Assembly (NCBI RefSeq): GCF_902652685.1
Contig: NZ_CACRUY010000025.1
Coordinates: 1 to 64,000 of the forward strand
DNA: 64,000 nucleotides
Source: Mycobacterium sp. Marseille-P9652
GTDB lineage: Bacteria > Actinomycetota > Actinomycetes > Mycobacteriales > Mycobacteriaceae
Direction: 5' to 3'
Every line of letters starts with the position of its first letter. The first letter of the stretch is position 1. The notes below the pieces were generated by a model. The model did not search any database. It saw only the letters and a list, made by a program, of their open reading frames with translations, and had not been told where the DNA came from. This document shows, one piece after another, positions 8,115-17,012 of the stretch. The position numbers and the translations under genes were made by a program.

Positions 8115-8834
8115 TCAAATCGGTTTTTGTGCTTCACCGGCCCGAGTCGTTGGCTGGTCCGCACGACCTCGTTCGCTGCCGCGTCGCTGCACCTCGGTCA
8201 ATCCGAGAAGGATCAGGTCGAGTCCGAACTCGAATTCGTCCTCCAGAGGAACCGGCAGATGATCGGCGACGCGCGTGGTGGCCGGAAAGTCAACCGGGTT
8301 CAGGCCGCGAAATTCCTCCGACGCCGAGGCGTCCCCCGGCCCTGTCAGCTGAATGGCGAAGCCCAGTACGTGACGAGCCACCGTCGCGAAAGACCGCGCG
8401 GCAAGCGTCGGCGAGAATCCGTTGTCCAGGAGTAGGGCGATGACCCGTTCACGGCCCGCCACCGCATAGGGGCCCATCGGGACTTGCTCGACGAGTAGCG
8501 GAGCCACGTTCGGGTGGCGTCGCAGGGCGCCAAACGTCCTACGTGCGAACGCTTTACATTCCTCCTGCCACGTCATCGCACCAAGGTCGTCGTGGTCGAC
8601 CTCGCTGAAGACGCGGTCGACCACCTGAGCCACCAGTTCCGAGCGGTTGCCGAAGTGCCGGTACAGCGTGGCGGTGCCCGAGTCCAGTCGCTGCGCAAGC
8701 GTGCGCATCGACAAGGCCTGCGCGCCTTGCTCGTCCACGATTCGCAAGGCAGCCGCGACGATGCTGTCACGGGGGACCGGCGGCCGTCCGGGTCCCCTCG
8801 ACTGGTCTGCAACCGCGCGATTCGGCTCTGCCAC
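8115..8834 (-). CDS. TetR-family transcriptional regulator
   Basis: 239 residues from the GTG at 8834. The longer reading from 8990 is rejected because it would run through the palindrome at 8866-8898. After Gly-Pro-Gly-Arg-Pro-Pro comes the DNA-binding domain: Ile-Val-Ala-Ala-Ala-Leu-Arg-Ile-Val, Leu-Ser-Met-Arg-Thr-Leu-Ala-Gln-Arg-Leu and the recognition helix Ser-Gly-Thr-Ala-Thr-Leu-Tyr-Arg-His-Phe. The C-terminal ligand domain resembles the TetR_C group. It is divergent from a PPOX-family gene with about 100 bases between them containing a strong inverted repeat, so it most likely represses itself and that gene. The ligand is unknown. Confidence 0.88.
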   Translation of the reverse strand: MAEPNRAVADQSRGPGRPPVPRDSIVAAALRIVDEQGAQALSMRTLAQRLDSGTATLYRHFGNRSELVAQVVDRVFSEVDHDDLGAMTWQEECKAFARRTFGALRRHPNVAPLLVEQVPMGPYAVAGRERVIALLLDNGFSPTLAARSFATVARHVLGFAIQLTGPGDASASEEFRGLNPVDFPATTRVADHLPVPLEDEFEFGLDLILLGLTEVQRRGSERGRADQPTTRAGEAQKPI

Positions 8835-8865
8835 AACCGTCAGTATGTCCGCGCTTGACGGCGGT

Positions 8866-8898
8866 CGCAATATCGGCAACACTGTATCCAATATTGCG
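8866..8898. promoter_or_regulatory. Inverted repeat, likely TetR operator
   Basis: CGCAATATCGG at 8866-8876 and CCAATATTGCG at 8888-8898 are inverted copies (10 of 11 matches) around an 11-base spacer. The site lies midway between the divergent TetR gene (start 8834) and the PPOX gene (start 8938) and is AT-rich against a GC-rich background, the expected position and form for a TetR dimer or dimer-of-dimers site. Confidence 0.65.
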
Positions 8899-8937
8899 GC
8901 GCCATCCGGCGTCGACCACAATCCAGGAGATCCTGCG

Positions 8938-9492
8938 ATGTTGCTTCCACTCGCTACCGAGCCCTTCACGGCCCCCACCGACCGGGACATGCTTCCCTCA
9001 GAACGGCGAACGTTCGTTCGGACCCACCGAACCTGCGTTTTCGGCTACCGCCGTCGGCACGACGGCCCGGCGATGTCGATCGTGTACTACATACCGACCG
9101 ACGACGACGAACTGTTGATCTCCACGATGGCGGGACGCGGAAAGGCGCGCGTCGTCGAACGTGATGGGAAGGTGAGCATTTGCGTGCTCGACGAACGCTG
9201 GCCCTTCGCCTACCTCCAGGTCTATGCGGACGCAATTATCGAGCGTGACCCCGAGCTGGTGGTCGATGTGATGATGGCCGTCGCCGGACGCATGTCCGGC
9301 CAGCCGCTGCCTGAAGAAGCTCGTCAGCAGGTCGAGAAGATGGCCGCCGAGGAAAACCGCGTTGTCGTTCGCTGTCGGCCGTACGCGACCTTCGCCCAAC
9401 CGCCCCGCCACCTGCACCGCAATGACCAGGAAGAGCGGATCACCCACTGGACCTCGGGCGTTGTACCGTGGCACGCCCCCGACCCGGCGTAG
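8938..9492 (+). CDS. Pyridoxamine 5'-phosphate oxidase-like (PPOX) flavin-fold protein
   Basis: 184 residues from the ATG at 8938, with AGGAG at 8926. The middle of the protein (Met-Ser-Ile-Val-Tyr-Tyr-Ile-Pro, Leu-Ile-Ser-Thr-Met-Ala-Gly-Arg-Gly-Lys-Ala, Val-Ser-Ile-Cys-Val-Leu-Asp-Glu) has the split beta-barrel pattern of PPOX-class FMN/F420-binding proteins, including the Ser-Thr-x-Ala-Gly-Arg-x-Lys region that usually contacts the cofactor phosphate. Mycobacterial members are often F420-dependent reductases of unknown substrate. It is divergent from the TetR gene across a palindrome, suggesting induction by a small molecule the enzyme handles. Confidence 0.8.
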   Translation: MLLPLATEPFTAPTDRDMLPSERRTFVRTHRTCVFGYRRRHDGPAMSIVYYIPTDDDELLISTMAGRGKARVVERDGKVSICVLDERWPFAYLQVYADAIIERDPELVVDVMMAVAGRMSGQPLPEEARQQVEKMAAEENRVVVRCRPYATFAQPPRHLHRNDQEERITHWTSGVVPWHAPDPA

Positions 9493-9602
9493 GAGCGATG
9501 CGCACGCTGCTGCGCGATGCGCGGTTGATCTCGAGCACGTGACGAGCGAACTTGCCGAGTCGGGCGAGCGGCTCTTGCTGACGTGGGCGGCTCGACGGCG
9601 GA

Positions 9603-11399
9603 CTAGAACCAGCCGTCGCGCATCTCCAGCGTGGTGCGGTCCAGGCTCTCCAGCAGGTCCAGCTGGGGACCGGTCTTCGGGAGCTCGTAGCGGTAGAAGT
9701 AACGCGCGGCCTGGCGCTTGCCGTCGTAGAACTCACCGTCTCGGCCGTGTGCGGCAAGCACCTGCTGCAGCCACATCCACGCCACCACGATGTGCCCGAA
9801 GGCCTCGAGGTAGATCACGCTGTTGGCCAGCGCCGCCTCGACGTCACCCGAGCCGAACATCGCGGCGGTGACCGACACCAGGCGCTGCCACGTGGCCTCG
9901 AGTTGGCCCGCCTGTTCGGCGGCGTCGCCGCCCGCGGCAACGGCCTCGGCCACGGTCCGGCCGATCTCCTCACCGATCGCCGCGAGGCCCGCACCGCCGC
10001 GCATCGTCACCTTGCGGCCCAACAGGTCGAGGCTCTGAATGCCGTGTGTGCCTTCGTGAATCGGGTTGAGGCGGTTGTCGCGATAATGCTGTTCGACGTC
10101 GTATTCGCGCGTGTAGCCATAACCGCCGTGCACCTGAATCGCGAGGTTGTTGGCCTCGAGGCACCACTGCGACGGCCAGCTCTTGCCGACGGGCGTCAGC
10201 ATGTCGAGCAGCAGGGTCGCTCGCTCGCGCTCGTCGTCGGACTCCGCGCTGTGCTGGATGTCCATCAGCCGTGCGCAGTACAGCAGCAGGGCCATTCCGC
10301 CCTCGACATACGCCTTCTGCGCCAACAGCATTCGCTTGACGTCGGCGTGTTCGACGATCGGCACCTGCGGGGCCGACGGGTCCTTGGCCGTCACCGGGCG
10401 GCCCTGCGGGCGCTCGCGCGCGTATTTGACGGACTTGAGGTAGCCCGTATACCCGAGCGCCACCGCGCCCATGCCGACACCGAGGCGCGCCTCGTTCATC
10501 ATCGTGAACATGTAGGTGATGCCGCGGTGCGGCTCGCCGACGAGATAGCCGACGGCTCCGGGCTTTCCGCCGGGCGTGAAGGTCCCGTCGCCCAGGCTGA
10601 GCACCGTGTTGGTGATGCCGCGTTGCCCCATCTTGTGATTGAGGCCGGCCAGCACCACGTCGTTGCGTTCGCCGATCGACCCGTAGTCGCCGACAAGGTA
10701 CTTCGGGACGATGAACAACGAGATGCCCTTCGTGCCGGGCGGGCCGCCGGGGATCTTGGCGAGCACGAGGTTGACGATGTTGTCGGTGAGTTCGTGCTCG
10801 GCGCCCGAGATCCACATCTTCGAGCCGAACAGCCGGTAGGTGCCGTCTTCCTGCGGTTCGGCCCGGGTGAGGATGTCGGCCAACGACGAGCCCGCCTGGG
10901 TCTCGGAAAGCGCCATCGTGCCGGAGAACCGCCCGCTGAGCATCGGTTTGAGGAAAGACTCGACCTGCTCGTCGCTGCCGAAGTGCGAAAGTAGGTTGGC
11001 GTTGGCCATCGTCAGCATGAGGTACCCGGACGTGCTGATGTTCGCGGCGTAGAACCAGCCGATGCCGGCCTGGGCGACCACGGCGGGCAACTGGGCGCCG
11101 CCGAGCCGGTCGTCCAGCGCCATGGCCATCAGGTCGGCTTCGGCGAACGCGTCCCAGGCTTCCTTGACGTCGGGGATCAAGGTCACCTTTTCGCCGTCGA
11201 AGGTCGGTTCGTTGGCGTCGTTTTTCTTGTTGTGCGGCGCGAAGTAGCGCGTCGCCAGCTGCTCGCAGAGGTCGAGCACCGCGTCGAACGTCTCCCGCGA
11301 GTGCTCGGTGAAGCGTTCCCGCTTGGTCAACTCGTCGACCCGCAGCCACTCGAACAGGAGAAAATCCAGGTCGCGGCGCGACAACAGCACCGATTTCAC
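9603..11399 (-). CDS. Acyl-CoA dehydrogenase, long form (about 600 residues)
   Basis: 598 residues, longer than the usual ~390 because of a C-terminal extension seen in the FadE5-type family. FAD/substrate motifs are present: Ala-Leu-Ser-Glu-Thr-Gln-Ala-Gly-Ser-Ser-Leu near residue 165, Trp-Ile-Ser-Gly-Ala-Glu-His near 195, and the late segment Tyr-Gly-Tyr-Thr-Arg-Glu-Tyr with Ile-His-Glu-Gly-Thr-His-Gly-Ile-Gln, where the Glu is the expected catalytic base. It would oxidise an acyl-CoA to the 2-enoyl-CoA in fatty-acid or lipid breakdown, passing electrons to ETF. It ends 42 bases from the PE gene. Chain length cannot be inferred from sequence. Confidence 0.9.
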   Translation of the reverse strand: MKSVLLSRRDLDFLLFEWLRVDELTKRERFTEHSRETFDAVLDLCEQLATRYFAPHNKKNDANEPTFDGEKVTLIPDVKEAWDAFAEADLMAMALDDRLGGAQLPAVVAQAGIGWFYAANISTSGYLMLTMANANLLSHFGSDEQVESFLKPMLSGRFSGTMALSETQAGSSLADILTRAEPQEDGTYRLFGSKMWISGAEHELTDNIVNLVLAKIPGGPPGTKGISLFIVPKYLVGDYGSIGERNDVVLAGLNHKMGQRGITNTVLSLGDGTFTPGGKPGAVGYLVGEPHRGITYMFTMMNEARLGVGMGAVALGYTGYLKSVKYARERPQGRPVTAKDPSAPQVPIVEHADVKRMLLAQKAYVEGGMALLLYCARLMDIQHSAESDDERERATLLLDMLTPVGKSWPSQWCLEANNLAIQVHGGYGYTREYDVEQHYRDNRLNPIHEGTHGIQSLDLLGRKVTMRGGAGLAAIGEEIGRTVAEAVAAGGDAAEQAGQLEATWQRLVSVTAAMFGSGDVEAALANSVIYLEAFGHIVVAWMWLQQVLAAHGRDGEFYDGKRQAARYFYRYELPKTGPQLDLLESLDRTTLEMRDGWF

Positions 11400-11441
11400 G
11401 GTAGTGACTGTACGGCCGACGCCGACAGCGCGGAATCCGAT

Positions 11442-12722
11442 CTACCCGGTGATGTGCAACGGGCCGATGCCGACGAGGTGGTCGCCGACCAGGCCGATAC
11501 CGGTGTTGTAGTTGCCGAAGTTGAACAGGCCCTGGTTGAAGTTGCCGTGATTGCCGACACCCAGCAGGCCGAGCGGGCCGAGTGGGAAGCCGGAATTGCC
11601 TATACCGGCGTTGAAGAGGCCCACGTTGTCGATCCCAGTGTTGAACAGGCCGAGGTTCCCGAACATCGTGATGTTGTTGGGGTCGAAATCGAAGGTCGGG
11701 CTGACATTGCCGATGCCGATGTTGATATTGCCGGTGTTGAAGGCGCCGACGTTGTCGAGGCCGTTGTTGAACAGGCCGACGCCGCCGAAGAGGGTGACGG
11801 GGTCGGTGGGGGTGAAAGTGGGGCTGACATTGCCGATCCCGAAGTTGAGCGTGCCGGTGTTGAAGAAGCCGAAGTTCGCCTCGCCGACGTTGCCATAGCC
11901 GTTATTGGCCGCGGCCTGCGCTGCCGCCGCGGGCGACAGCCACGGGAGCCCGCTATCGCTGACGTGCAACGGCCCGATGCCGATGAGGTGATCGCCGACG
12001 AGGCCGGCGCCGAGGTTGTAGTTGCCGTAGTTGAACAGGCCCTGGTTGAAGGTGCCGTGATTGCCGACTCCCAGGAGCTGCAGGAAGCTCAGCGGCAGGC
12101 CGCTGTTGCCGACGCCGGCGTTACCCAGGCCGAGGTTGAGCGCGCCGGTGTTGAGAATGCCGACATTTTGCAATCCGCTGTTGAGGGCGCCGACGTTTTC
12201 GATCCCGGTGTTGAAGAATCCGAAGCCGCCGAAGGTGGTGACCGGGTTCGTGGGGGTGAAATTGGGGCTGACGTTGCCGACGCCGAGGTTGAGAGTTCCG
12301 GCGTTGTTGATGCCGAAATTGAGCGTGCCGGTGTTGAAGAAGCCGACGTTTCCCTCCCCGACGTTGCCGTAGCCATAATTCGGCAGGGCCTGCGCGGCCG
12401 CCGCGGCGACGCCCTGCGCCCCGCCCAGCAACGGCGCCACGTTGGCGGCCTCAGCGGCAACGTACGCCTCGGCGGCGCTGGTCAATCCGCCGACAAACTG
12501 AGCGTGAAACTCAGCAGCCTGGGCGCTGACCTGCTGGAAAGCCTCGGCATGCCCGGAGAACAGCGCCGCCACCACTGTCGAGACCTCGTCCGCGCCGGCC
12601 GCCGCCAGCGTGGTGGTCGGGCCCGCAGCCGCGCTGTTGGCCGCGCCGATCGCCGACGCGATTTTCGCCAAGTCTGATGCCGCAGATTGCACAATCGGTG
12701 GAATAGCAAATACAGCCGACAA
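11442..12722 (-). CDS. PE-family protein with MPTR-like pentapeptide repeats
   Basis: 426 residues. The start is TTG at 12722 with GGGAGG eight bases upstream; no better start fits. Residues 1-95 are a PE domain (Ile-Pro-Pro-Ile-Val near residue 7, Ala-Gly-Ala-Asp-Glu-Val-Ser, Phe-His-Ala-Gln-Phe-Val). From about residue 120 the protein is built of Asn-x-Gly-x-Gly-Asn and Phe-Asn-x-Gly pentapeptides. An ~510-base unit ending in Gly-Leu-Val-Gly-Asp-His-Leu-x-Gly-Ile-Gly-Pro-Leu-His is present twice. PE proteins are ESX-5 substrates placed at the cell surface. MPTR arrays are usually attached to PPE rather than PE domains. No PPE partner is adjacent. Confidence 0.88.
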   Translation of the reverse strand: MSAVFAIPPIVQSAASDLAKIASAIGAANSAAAGPTTTLAAAGADEVSTVVAALFSGHAEAFQQVSAQAAEFHAQFVGGLTSAAEAYVAAEAANVAPLLGGAQGVAAAAAQALPNYGYGNVGEGNVGFFNTGTLNFGINNAGTLNLGVGNVSPNFTPTNPVTTFGGFGFFNTGIENVGALNSGLQNVGILNTGALNLGLGNAGVGNSGLPLSFLQLLGVGNHGTFNQGLFNYGNYNLGAGLVGDHLIGIGPLHVSDSGLPWLSPAAAAQAAANNGYGNVGEANFGFFNTGTLNFGIGNVSPTFTPTDPVTLFGGVGLFNNGLDNVGAFNTGNINIGIGNVSPTFDFDPNNITMFGNLGLFNTGIDNVGLFNAGIGNSGFPLGPLGLLGVGNHGNFNQGLFNFGNYNTGIGLVGDHLVGIGPLHITG

Positions 12723-12810
12723 CGCAAAACCTCCCGCTTAACAGTGGTCCTTAGGAGCCCCCACAGTAGCGTTCGACACGTCTAATTTGGCGCGTGTTCA
12801 CTTAGCCGTC

Positions 12811-12840
12811 CGCTGTGAATTGCTGTGAATTGCTGTGAAA
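12811..12840. repeat. Three tandem 10-bp repeats
   Basis: The unit (C/T)GCTGTGAA(T/A) occurs three times in a row at 12811, 12821 and 12831, one helical turn apart, upstream of the small ORF and SDR and about 90 bases upstream of the PE gene on the other strand. Helically phased repeats often mark protein-binding sites; nothing else here identifies a binder. Confidence 0.7.
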
Positions 12841-12928
12841 TTAGACCGACTCAGCAATGCGCGCATATTGACCGAGGTGTGCCCCGTGCGTGACCGCACC
12901 GCGACGGTGACCATGAACGCTCATCATC

Positions 12929-13165
12929 ATGATGGTGCTGGCGGTACTCGCGGCCGTTCTGATGGCCGCAGGTGTCGGCTACTGCTGCGGCCGGCGCGCC
13001 GCGTCAACCCCGCCATCCTGGAAGCGGCGAACGAGCCGGGTCGCGCTCGGCAGACTCGCCCTCACCCTGCTCGTGTTGGTGACGGCGCGACGCGTCCGGC
13101 GGTACTTCCCGGCCGACGCGCCGCTGCTGCTGCGCGGGGGCCTGGCCCGGACGCGGTCCTACTGA
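12929..13165 (+). CDS. Small membrane protein, hypothetical
   Basis: 78 residues starting Met-Met-Val-Leu-Ala-Val-Leu-Ala-Ala-Val-Leu. An N-terminal membrane helix (about residues 2-19) precedes Cys-Cys-Gly-Arg-Arg and an Arg/Lys-rich amphipathic part, then a second hydrophobic run Leu-Ala-Leu-Thr-Leu-Leu-Val-Leu-Val. It ends 11 bases before the SDR start, so it is probably the first gene of that operon. No ribosome site is clear. Length and layout look like a conserved mycobacterial small membrane protein, but I cannot name it. Confidence 0.5.
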   Translation: MMVLAVLAAVLMAAGVGYCCGRRAASTPPSWKRRTSRVALGRLALTLLVLVTARRVRRYFPADAPLLLRGGLARTRSY

Positions 13166-13176
13166 GGCGGCGGAAG

Positions 13177-13917
13177 ATGACAGCGCTGCAGGGCAAGGTC
13201 GCGCTGGTGACCGGTGCGTCGTCGGGCCTGGGCGCCGAGACGGCCCGGCTGTTCTCCCGCCAGGGCGCGACGGTGTTCGGCATCGGTCGCGATACCGGAC
13301 GCCTGGCCGACGTCTTCGCCGACGTCGAACAGGGTTCCTACGCATCGGTGGATGTCGCGTCGGCCCACGCCTGCCGGGACGCGGTCGCGCAGTGCGTCGC
13401 GGAGTGGGGCGGGCTGGACATCCTCGTCAACGTCGCGGGGCGCCACCGGATGCGCCGAACCGAGTCCATGACCGACGACGACTGGGCCGAAGACCTCGCC
13501 GTCAACCTGAACGGGCCGTTCCATCTGTGCCGGGCCGCGTTGCCCCATCTGTTGGAGCGGGGCGGCAACATCGTGAACGTCAGCTCGATCGCCGGCGTCG
13601 AGGGCCAGGCCTACTCGGCGGGCTACTGCGCCGCCAAGCACGGCCTCGTCGGGCTCACCCGCGCACTGGCCGTCGAGTACACCGCGGATCGCTTGCGCGT
13701 CAACGCGATATGTCCGGGCGGCATGCTGACACCGCAACTCGAGCAGTTCAGCGCTCCGGAGAACCCGAACTACGACCTGATCATGCGCACCGCCGCGCCG
13801 CGCGGGATGATGGCGCCCTCTGACGTGGCGAACGTGATCGCGTTTCTCGCCAGCGACGCGGCGGCCGCCGTCCACGGTGCGGTCTATCGCGTCGACAACG
13901 GCAAGGGGGCGGGGTAG
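13177..13917 (+). CDS. Short-chain dehydrogenase/reductase
   Basis: 246 residues from the ATG at 13177; longer in-frame starts overlap the small membrane ORF. It has the classical SDR pattern: Thr-Gly-Ala-Ser-Ser-Gly-Leu-Gly near residue 12, Asn-Val-Ala-Gly near 88, catalytic Ser in Val-Ser-Ser-Ile-Ala-Gly near 138 and Tyr-Cys-Ala-Ala-Lys near 151. The cofactor loop has Gly-Arg-Asp after the second strand, more typical of NADP(H) than NAD. It would reversibly oxidise an alcohol or reduce a ketone; the substrate is unknown. Confidence 0.88.
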   Translation: MTALQGKVALVTGASSGLGAETARLFSRQGATVFGIGRDTGRLADVFADVEQGSYASVDVASAHACRDAVAQCVAEWGGLDILVNVAGRHRMRRTESMTDDDWAEDLAVNLNGPFHLCRAALPHLLERGGNIVNVSSIAGVEGQAYSAGYCAAKHGLVGLTRALAVEYTADRLRVNAICPGGMLTPQLEQFSAPENPNYDLIMRTAAPRGMMAPSDVANVIAFLASDAAAAVHGAVYRVDNGKGAG

Positions 13918-14008
13918 CCATGGCGAGCGGGGAGCCGCCGATTAGGTATCTGGGCCCGGGGCGCATTACTCTAGCCCGCGGTTCAACGTCGACTCAGGAA
14001 TAGAGCCC

Positions 14009-14284
14009 ATGCCTGTCCAGCCCACACTGCGGCACCCGCGAGCCCTGCGCAGCGGCCGTGCGCACCGCGTCCAATGCCCGACCATCGGTCAATGCTTCGA
14101 CATCGAAATCAGTCGCGATCCGGTCGGCTGGCGCATCTGGATTCCCGAGATCGGTGGCGTCGCGCGCGCCGTCCGCCGCGACGCCGTCGAGTTGGCGGCG
14201 CGGGAATGCATCGCCGACCGCACCGGCATTCCGATCGGGTACGTCACCGTCTACGTAGCCCGCGAGACCGTCGGCGCCGAGTAG
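14009..14284 (+). CDS. Small HicB-like protein, hypothetical
   Basis: 91 residues. The core Phe-Asp-Ile-Glu-Ile-Ser-Arg-Asp-Pro-Val-Gly-Trp-Arg-Ile-Trp-Ile-Pro-Glu-Ile resembles the partial RNase-H-like fold of HicB antitoxins (a beta strand, a Gly-Trp turn, a Pro-Glu-Ile strand), followed by Ala-Ala-Arg-Glu-Cys-Ile-Ala in a helix. No HicA toxin-like partner is adjacent and there is no DNA-binding C-terminus, so this is probably a solitary relative with an unknown role. It converges on glgP with 14 bases between stop codons. Confidence 0.65.
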   Translation: MPVQPTLRHPRALRSGRAHRVQCPTIGQCFDIEISRDPVGWRIWIPEIGGVARAVRRDAVELAARECIADRTGIPIGYVTVYVARETVGAE

Positions 14285-14298
14285 TTCCCCGAGCCGCC

Positions 14299-16812
14299 TC
14301 AGACCTTGACGGTCAGCGGCAAGACGTTCCAGATGTCGTCGCAGTACTCCGCAATGGCCCGGTCCGCCGAGAACTTGCCACTGCGCGCGGTGTTGAGGAT
14401 CGATATCTTGGTCCACAGATCGCGGTCCTGCCAGGCGCCGCTGACCTGGTCCTGGCAATTCTCATAGGACGCATAGTCGGCGCAGACCAGGAACGGGTCG
14501 TCGTAGCGCAAGTTGTCCACCAGCGGCCGGAACACCTCGGTGTCGCCGTGCGAGAACTCCCCGCCGCCAATCAGTTCCAGCACCGTGCGGAGTTCATCGT
14601 TGGCGTCCACCCAGTCGGCGGGGGAGTATCCGCGTGCCTTGACCGCCACGACCTCCTGCTCGGTGAGACCGAACAGGAAGAAGTTCTGCGGTCCCGCCTC
14701 GTCACGCATCTCGACGTTCGCGCCGTCGAGCGTGCCGATGGTCAGGGCGCCGTTGATCATGAACTTCATGTTGCCGGTGCCCGACGCCTCCTTGCCGGCG
14801 GTGGAGATCTGCTCGGACAGATCGGCGGCCGGATACACCAGCTGCCCGTTCTGCACGTTGAAGTTCGGCAGGAACACCACTTTCAGGAACCGATTGAAGT
14901 CCGGGTCGGCGTTGACGGTCTCTCCGACCGCGGTGATGAGCTTGATGATCCGCTTGGCCATGAAGTAGCCGGGGGCGGCCTTGCCGCCGAAGATGAACGC
15001 CCGCGGCGGAATCGACAGGCCGGGGTTCTGCTTGAGCCGGTGGTAGAGCGCGACGATGTGCAGGACGTTGAGATGCTGGCGCTTGTACTCGTGAATGCGC
15101 TTGACCTGAACGTCGAACAGCCAGTCCGGGTCGAGGTCGACGCCCGTCACCGAGCGGACGTACTCGGCGAGGCGCGCCTTGTTGGCGCGCTTCACCTCGC
15201 GCCACTGCTGTCGGAAGGACGCGTCGTCGGCGAACGGCTCGAGCCCGCGCAGGCGCCCGAGGTCGGTGAGCCAGCCGTCGCCGATCGTCCGGTCCAGCAG
15301 CCCCCGCAGCCCGGGGTTGGCGAGCGCCAGGAAGCGGCGGGGCGTCACGCCGTTGGTCTTGTTGCTGAACCGCTCCGGCCACATCTCGTAAAAGTCTTTG
15401 AGGACGCTGTCTTTCAACAGCTCGGAGTGCAGGGCGGCCACCCCGTTGATGGCATGGCTGCCGACGGTCGCCAGGTGCGCCATCCGGACGTTCTTCTTGC
15501 CGTCCTCGCCGATGATCGACATCCGGCGGAGCCGGTCGCCGTCGCCGGGGAACCGGGCGTGCACCTCGTCGAGGAACCGGTGGTTGATCTCGTAGATGAT
15601 CTGCAGGTGCCGGGGCAGCGACTCGGCGAACATCTCCAGCGGCCAGGTTTCCAGCGCCTCGGGCAGGAGGGTGTGATTGGTGTAGCCGAAGGTCGCGACC
15701 GTGATCTCCCAGGCCTCGTCCCACTCGAGGTGCCGCTCGTCGACCAGTAGCCGCATGAGCTCGGCAACGGCCACCGACGGATGGGTGTCGTTGAGCTGCA
15801 ACGCGAATCGCTCGGGAAGCTCCCGGACCGACACGTCCGCGAGGTCGTCCACGATGTGCAGCACGTGCTGCAGGGAGCAGGACACGAAGAAGTATTGCTG
15901 CAGCAGGCGCAGCCGCTTGCCCGCCTCCGGCTCGTCGTTGGGATACAGCACCTTGGTGACCGTCTCCGAGGTGACCTCGTCCTCGACCGCCTTGTAATAG
16001 TCGCCGATGTTGAAGGCCTCCACCGCGAACGACTCGACGGCGCGCGCGCTCCACAGCGTCAGCACGTTGCACGTGTTGACCCCATAGCCCTGGATCGGCG
16101 TGTCGTAGGCGACGCCCTTCAGCACCCGCCCCGGGATCCACCGCACCCGGTCGTGGCCGTGCTCGTCGGTGTAGTGCTCGGCGAAGCCGCCCCACTTGAC
16201 CAGGTAGCTGACATCGGGTTTCGCTATCTCCCAAGGGTTTCCCTTGGCCAACCAGTTGTCGGTCTTCTCGACCTGCCAGCCGTCGTGGATCTCCTGGTTG
16301 AAGATGCCGAATTCGTAGCGGATGCCGTAGCCGATCGCCGGCCGCTCAAGTGTGGCCAGCGAGTCCAGGTAGCAGGCGGCCAGCCGGCCGAGGCCGCCGT
16401 TGCCCAGCCCTGGTTCGTCCTCGCAGGCCAGCACCTCGTCGAGGTCCTGGCCCATGGCGGCCAAGGCCTCCCTCGCCGACTCCTCCAGGCGGAGGTTCAG
16501 CAAGTTGTTGCCCAGCTGCGGGCCCATCAGGAATTCGGCGGACAGGTAGCAGACGATCTTGCGGCCGAGGTCGAGTGAGGTCTGCGTGGACGCGACGCGG
16601 CGGTCCTGCATGCGGTCGCGCACAGCGAGCGCGAGCGCACGGTAGTAGTGCTCGGGCCGCAGGGCGGCGGCCGGGCGGCCGATCGAGTAGCGCAGATGGT
16701 CGGTGATCGCCCGCCGCAGCGCGTCCGCGCTCATTCCGGTGCGGGAGTGCTCGACCGGCCCGGCGCCCGTCGCGCCGATGCCGTCCGGGGCCGTCTGATC
16801 GACATCGGTCAT
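14299..16812 (-). CDS. glgP: Glycogen/alpha-glucan phosphorylase
   Basis: 837 residues, the normal length of the family. It releases glucose 1-phosphate from alpha-1,4-glucan ends in the cytoplasm using pyridoxal phosphate. The cofactor-lysine region Ala-Ser-Gly-Thr-Gly-Asn-Met-Lys-Phe near residue 690 is intact, followed by Leu-Asp-Gly-Ala-Asn-Val-Glu. The upstream Gln-Val-Lys-Arg-Ile-His-Glu-Tyr-Lys-Arg-Gln and N-terminal Gly-Asn-Gly-Gly-Leu-Gly-Arg-Leu-Ala-Ala-Cys motifs are also present. The chosen ATG follows a GAGGA-type site. No other glg gene is adjacent, so it looks independently transcribed. Confidence 0.96.
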   Translation of the reverse strand: MTDVDQTAPDGIGATGAGPVEHSRTGMSADALRRAITDHLRYSIGRPAAALRPEHYYRALALAVRDRMQDRRVASTQTSLDLGRKIVCYLSAEFLMGPQLGNNLLNLRLEESAREALAAMGQDLDEVLACEDEPGLGNGGLGRLAACYLDSLATLERPAIGYGIRYEFGIFNQEIHDGWQVEKTDNWLAKGNPWEIAKPDVSYLVKWGGFAEHYTDEHGHDRVRWIPGRVLKGVAYDTPIQGYGVNTCNVLTLWSARAVESFAVEAFNIGDYYKAVEDEVTSETVTKVLYPNDEPEAGKRLRLLQQYFFVSCSLQHVLHIVDDLADVSVRELPERFALQLNDTHPSVAVAELMRLLVDERHLEWDEAWEITVATFGYTNHTLLPEALETWPLEMFAESLPRHLQIIYEINHRFLDEVHARFPGDGDRLRRMSIIGEDGKKNVRMAHLATVGSHAINGVAALHSELLKDSVLKDFYEMWPERFSNKTNGVTPRRFLALANPGLRGLLDRTIGDGWLTDLGRLRGLEPFADDASFRQQWREVKRANKARLAEYVRSVTGVDLDPDWLFDVQVKRIHEYKRQHLNVLHIVALYHRLKQNPGLSIPPRAFIFGGKAAPGYFMAKRIIKLITAVGETVNADPDFNRFLKVVFLPNFNVQNGQLVYPAADLSEQISTAGKEASGTGNMKFMINGALTIGTLDGANVEMRDEAGPQNFFLFGLTEQEVVAVKARGYSPADWVDANDELRTVLELIGGGEFSHGDTEVFRPLVDNLRYDDPFLVCADYASYENCQDQVSGAWQDRDLWTKISILNTARSGKFSADRAIAEYCDDIWNVLPLTVKV

Positions 16813-17012
16813 GTGGAGTCCTCGTCCCTGAAAGCGGTGTCAGCACGTAACGCAGGGCGTCAGTCTGGCAGCGGTGCTTGCACACCGGGCGCGCAATTGA
16901 CGTCCGAGACGTGAACGCCGAACCACGGGACGGCGTTGCGGTGACAGAAATAGAGTGCCGCCCGTCTCGGATCGTGGGGCTACGCGGGAGCCGCCGCGAA
17001 TACATTCCGGTG

